64,000 bases of DNA. Origin: Cristatella mucedo. Its lineage: Eukaryota; Bryozoa; Phylactolaemata; Cristatellidae. Shown in pieces: positions 63,510 through 64,000 of this stretch. Position 1 is the first letter of the stretch. Every line of letters starts with the position of its first letter. Under the pieces are notes generated by a model. That model saw only the letters and a list, made by a program, of their open reading frames with translations, was not told the origin of the DNA and did no database searches. The DNA lies in contig WPIO01000040.1 in assembly GCA_009760855.2 (NCBI GenBank), positions 416,001-480,000 of the forward strand, read 5' to 3'. The position numbers and the translations under genes were made by a program.

Positions 63510-64000
63510 TAACGTAATGTATCTCCATCTGTAACTCCACAAAGTCATAAAGACCATGTGGGTGTTACGTAGGAGAGTTTTGTATAGCGCACTCACAGCC
63601 TAAGCGGCTTTTGGTACTCATTCGGTAGCCAACAGACTTCGTCTCACGCAACAAAGAGAAAGTGGGAAGCATAGCAGAGTCAGGAGAGCAATTGAGGTAG
63701 TGAGTAGCATAGAAGTAGCAGCTCAGGACCGCTGAAAAGGATGAGCCATAGTCGGCAGTAGGAGAGTAGTTATCGTTGCGTAAGAATTGTGGAAGCGAGT
63801 TCCACAGTCTAGGACCTGCAGAGCTAAAGCTTCTGTCGCCAACGGTCTTTAAGCAGAGGAATGGAACAGCTAATTTATTGTCCACAGAGGACCTGAGGTC
63901 GTGAACAGGCTGAAACTGATGCTGCAGCTCAGCTAGGTATGAAGGAGCCAAGCTGTGGCGGGCCTTGTGGGTCAGCGTAAGAACTTTGCTCTGTATCCGT
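63510..64000 (-). mobile_element. Family 2 LINE 3' end, running off the right edge
   Basis: Longest copy: on the minus strand it reads APSYLAELQHQFQPV, VPFLCLKTVGDRSFSSAGPR and RLWNSLPQFLRND in one open frame of 128 codons, then the shared 3' part, hairpin and ATACATTACG end. Confidence 0.82.

Overview
This window is eukaryotic and most likely comes from an invertebrate animal. Its coding sequence is split into exons of 34 to 421 bases bounded by GT..AG introns (one GC..AG). The introns range from about 90 bases to about 6 kb and are full of microsatellites, tRNA-derived SINEs and 5'-truncated non-LTR retrotransposons. I cannot name the species. There are no operons, ribosome binding sites, CRISPR arrays or rRNA genes.

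The main content is a head-to-tail tandem array of three anoctamin (TMEM16) membrane-protein genes, all on the minus strand. Gene A (about 61.83 to 44.91 kb) and gene B (about 37.91 to 15.36 kb) can each be assembled into 16 coding exons whose splice phases match at every junction. Each sums to an exact open frame, 846 and 825 codons, and corresponding exons often have identical lengths (95, 147, 161, 130, 81 bases). Gene C enters from the left: only its dimerisation-domain exon (1543-1835) is secure, and the rest lies beyond base 1. A, B and C are therefore diverged tandem duplicates. Each full protein has an N-terminal cytosolic dimerisation domain, ten membrane helices with the anoctamin signatures (YxGEEIALYFAW before helix 1, MPLAPL in helix 7, RRP after helix 8, IPDxP in helix 10) and a short C-terminal tail.

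Layout from left to right: 1-1835, gene C 5' part; 1.8-15.4 kb, intergenic, with SINEs, LINE ends, a GT microsatellite and poly-G runs; 15.4-37.9 kb, gene B; 37.9-44.9 kb, intergenic, with a nuclear-receptor-like DR3 repeat, an 18-base minisatellite, a GC-rich island with a CGG repeat and a perfect 22-base hairpin; 44.9-61.8 kb, gene A, with a decayed LINE carrying YADD in intron 10 and long GA/CT arrays; 61.8-64 kb, upstream sequence with microsatellites and two LINE 3' ends.

The most interesting biology is in the calcium site. By alignment to the six TMEM16A Ca2+ ligands, gene B keeps five positions acidic but has lysine at the asparagine position. Gene A has replaced three acidic ligands with Arg, Lys and His, so it may be a calcium-independent paralogue. 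All assignments come from reading the sequence and from family knowledge; no searches were run.
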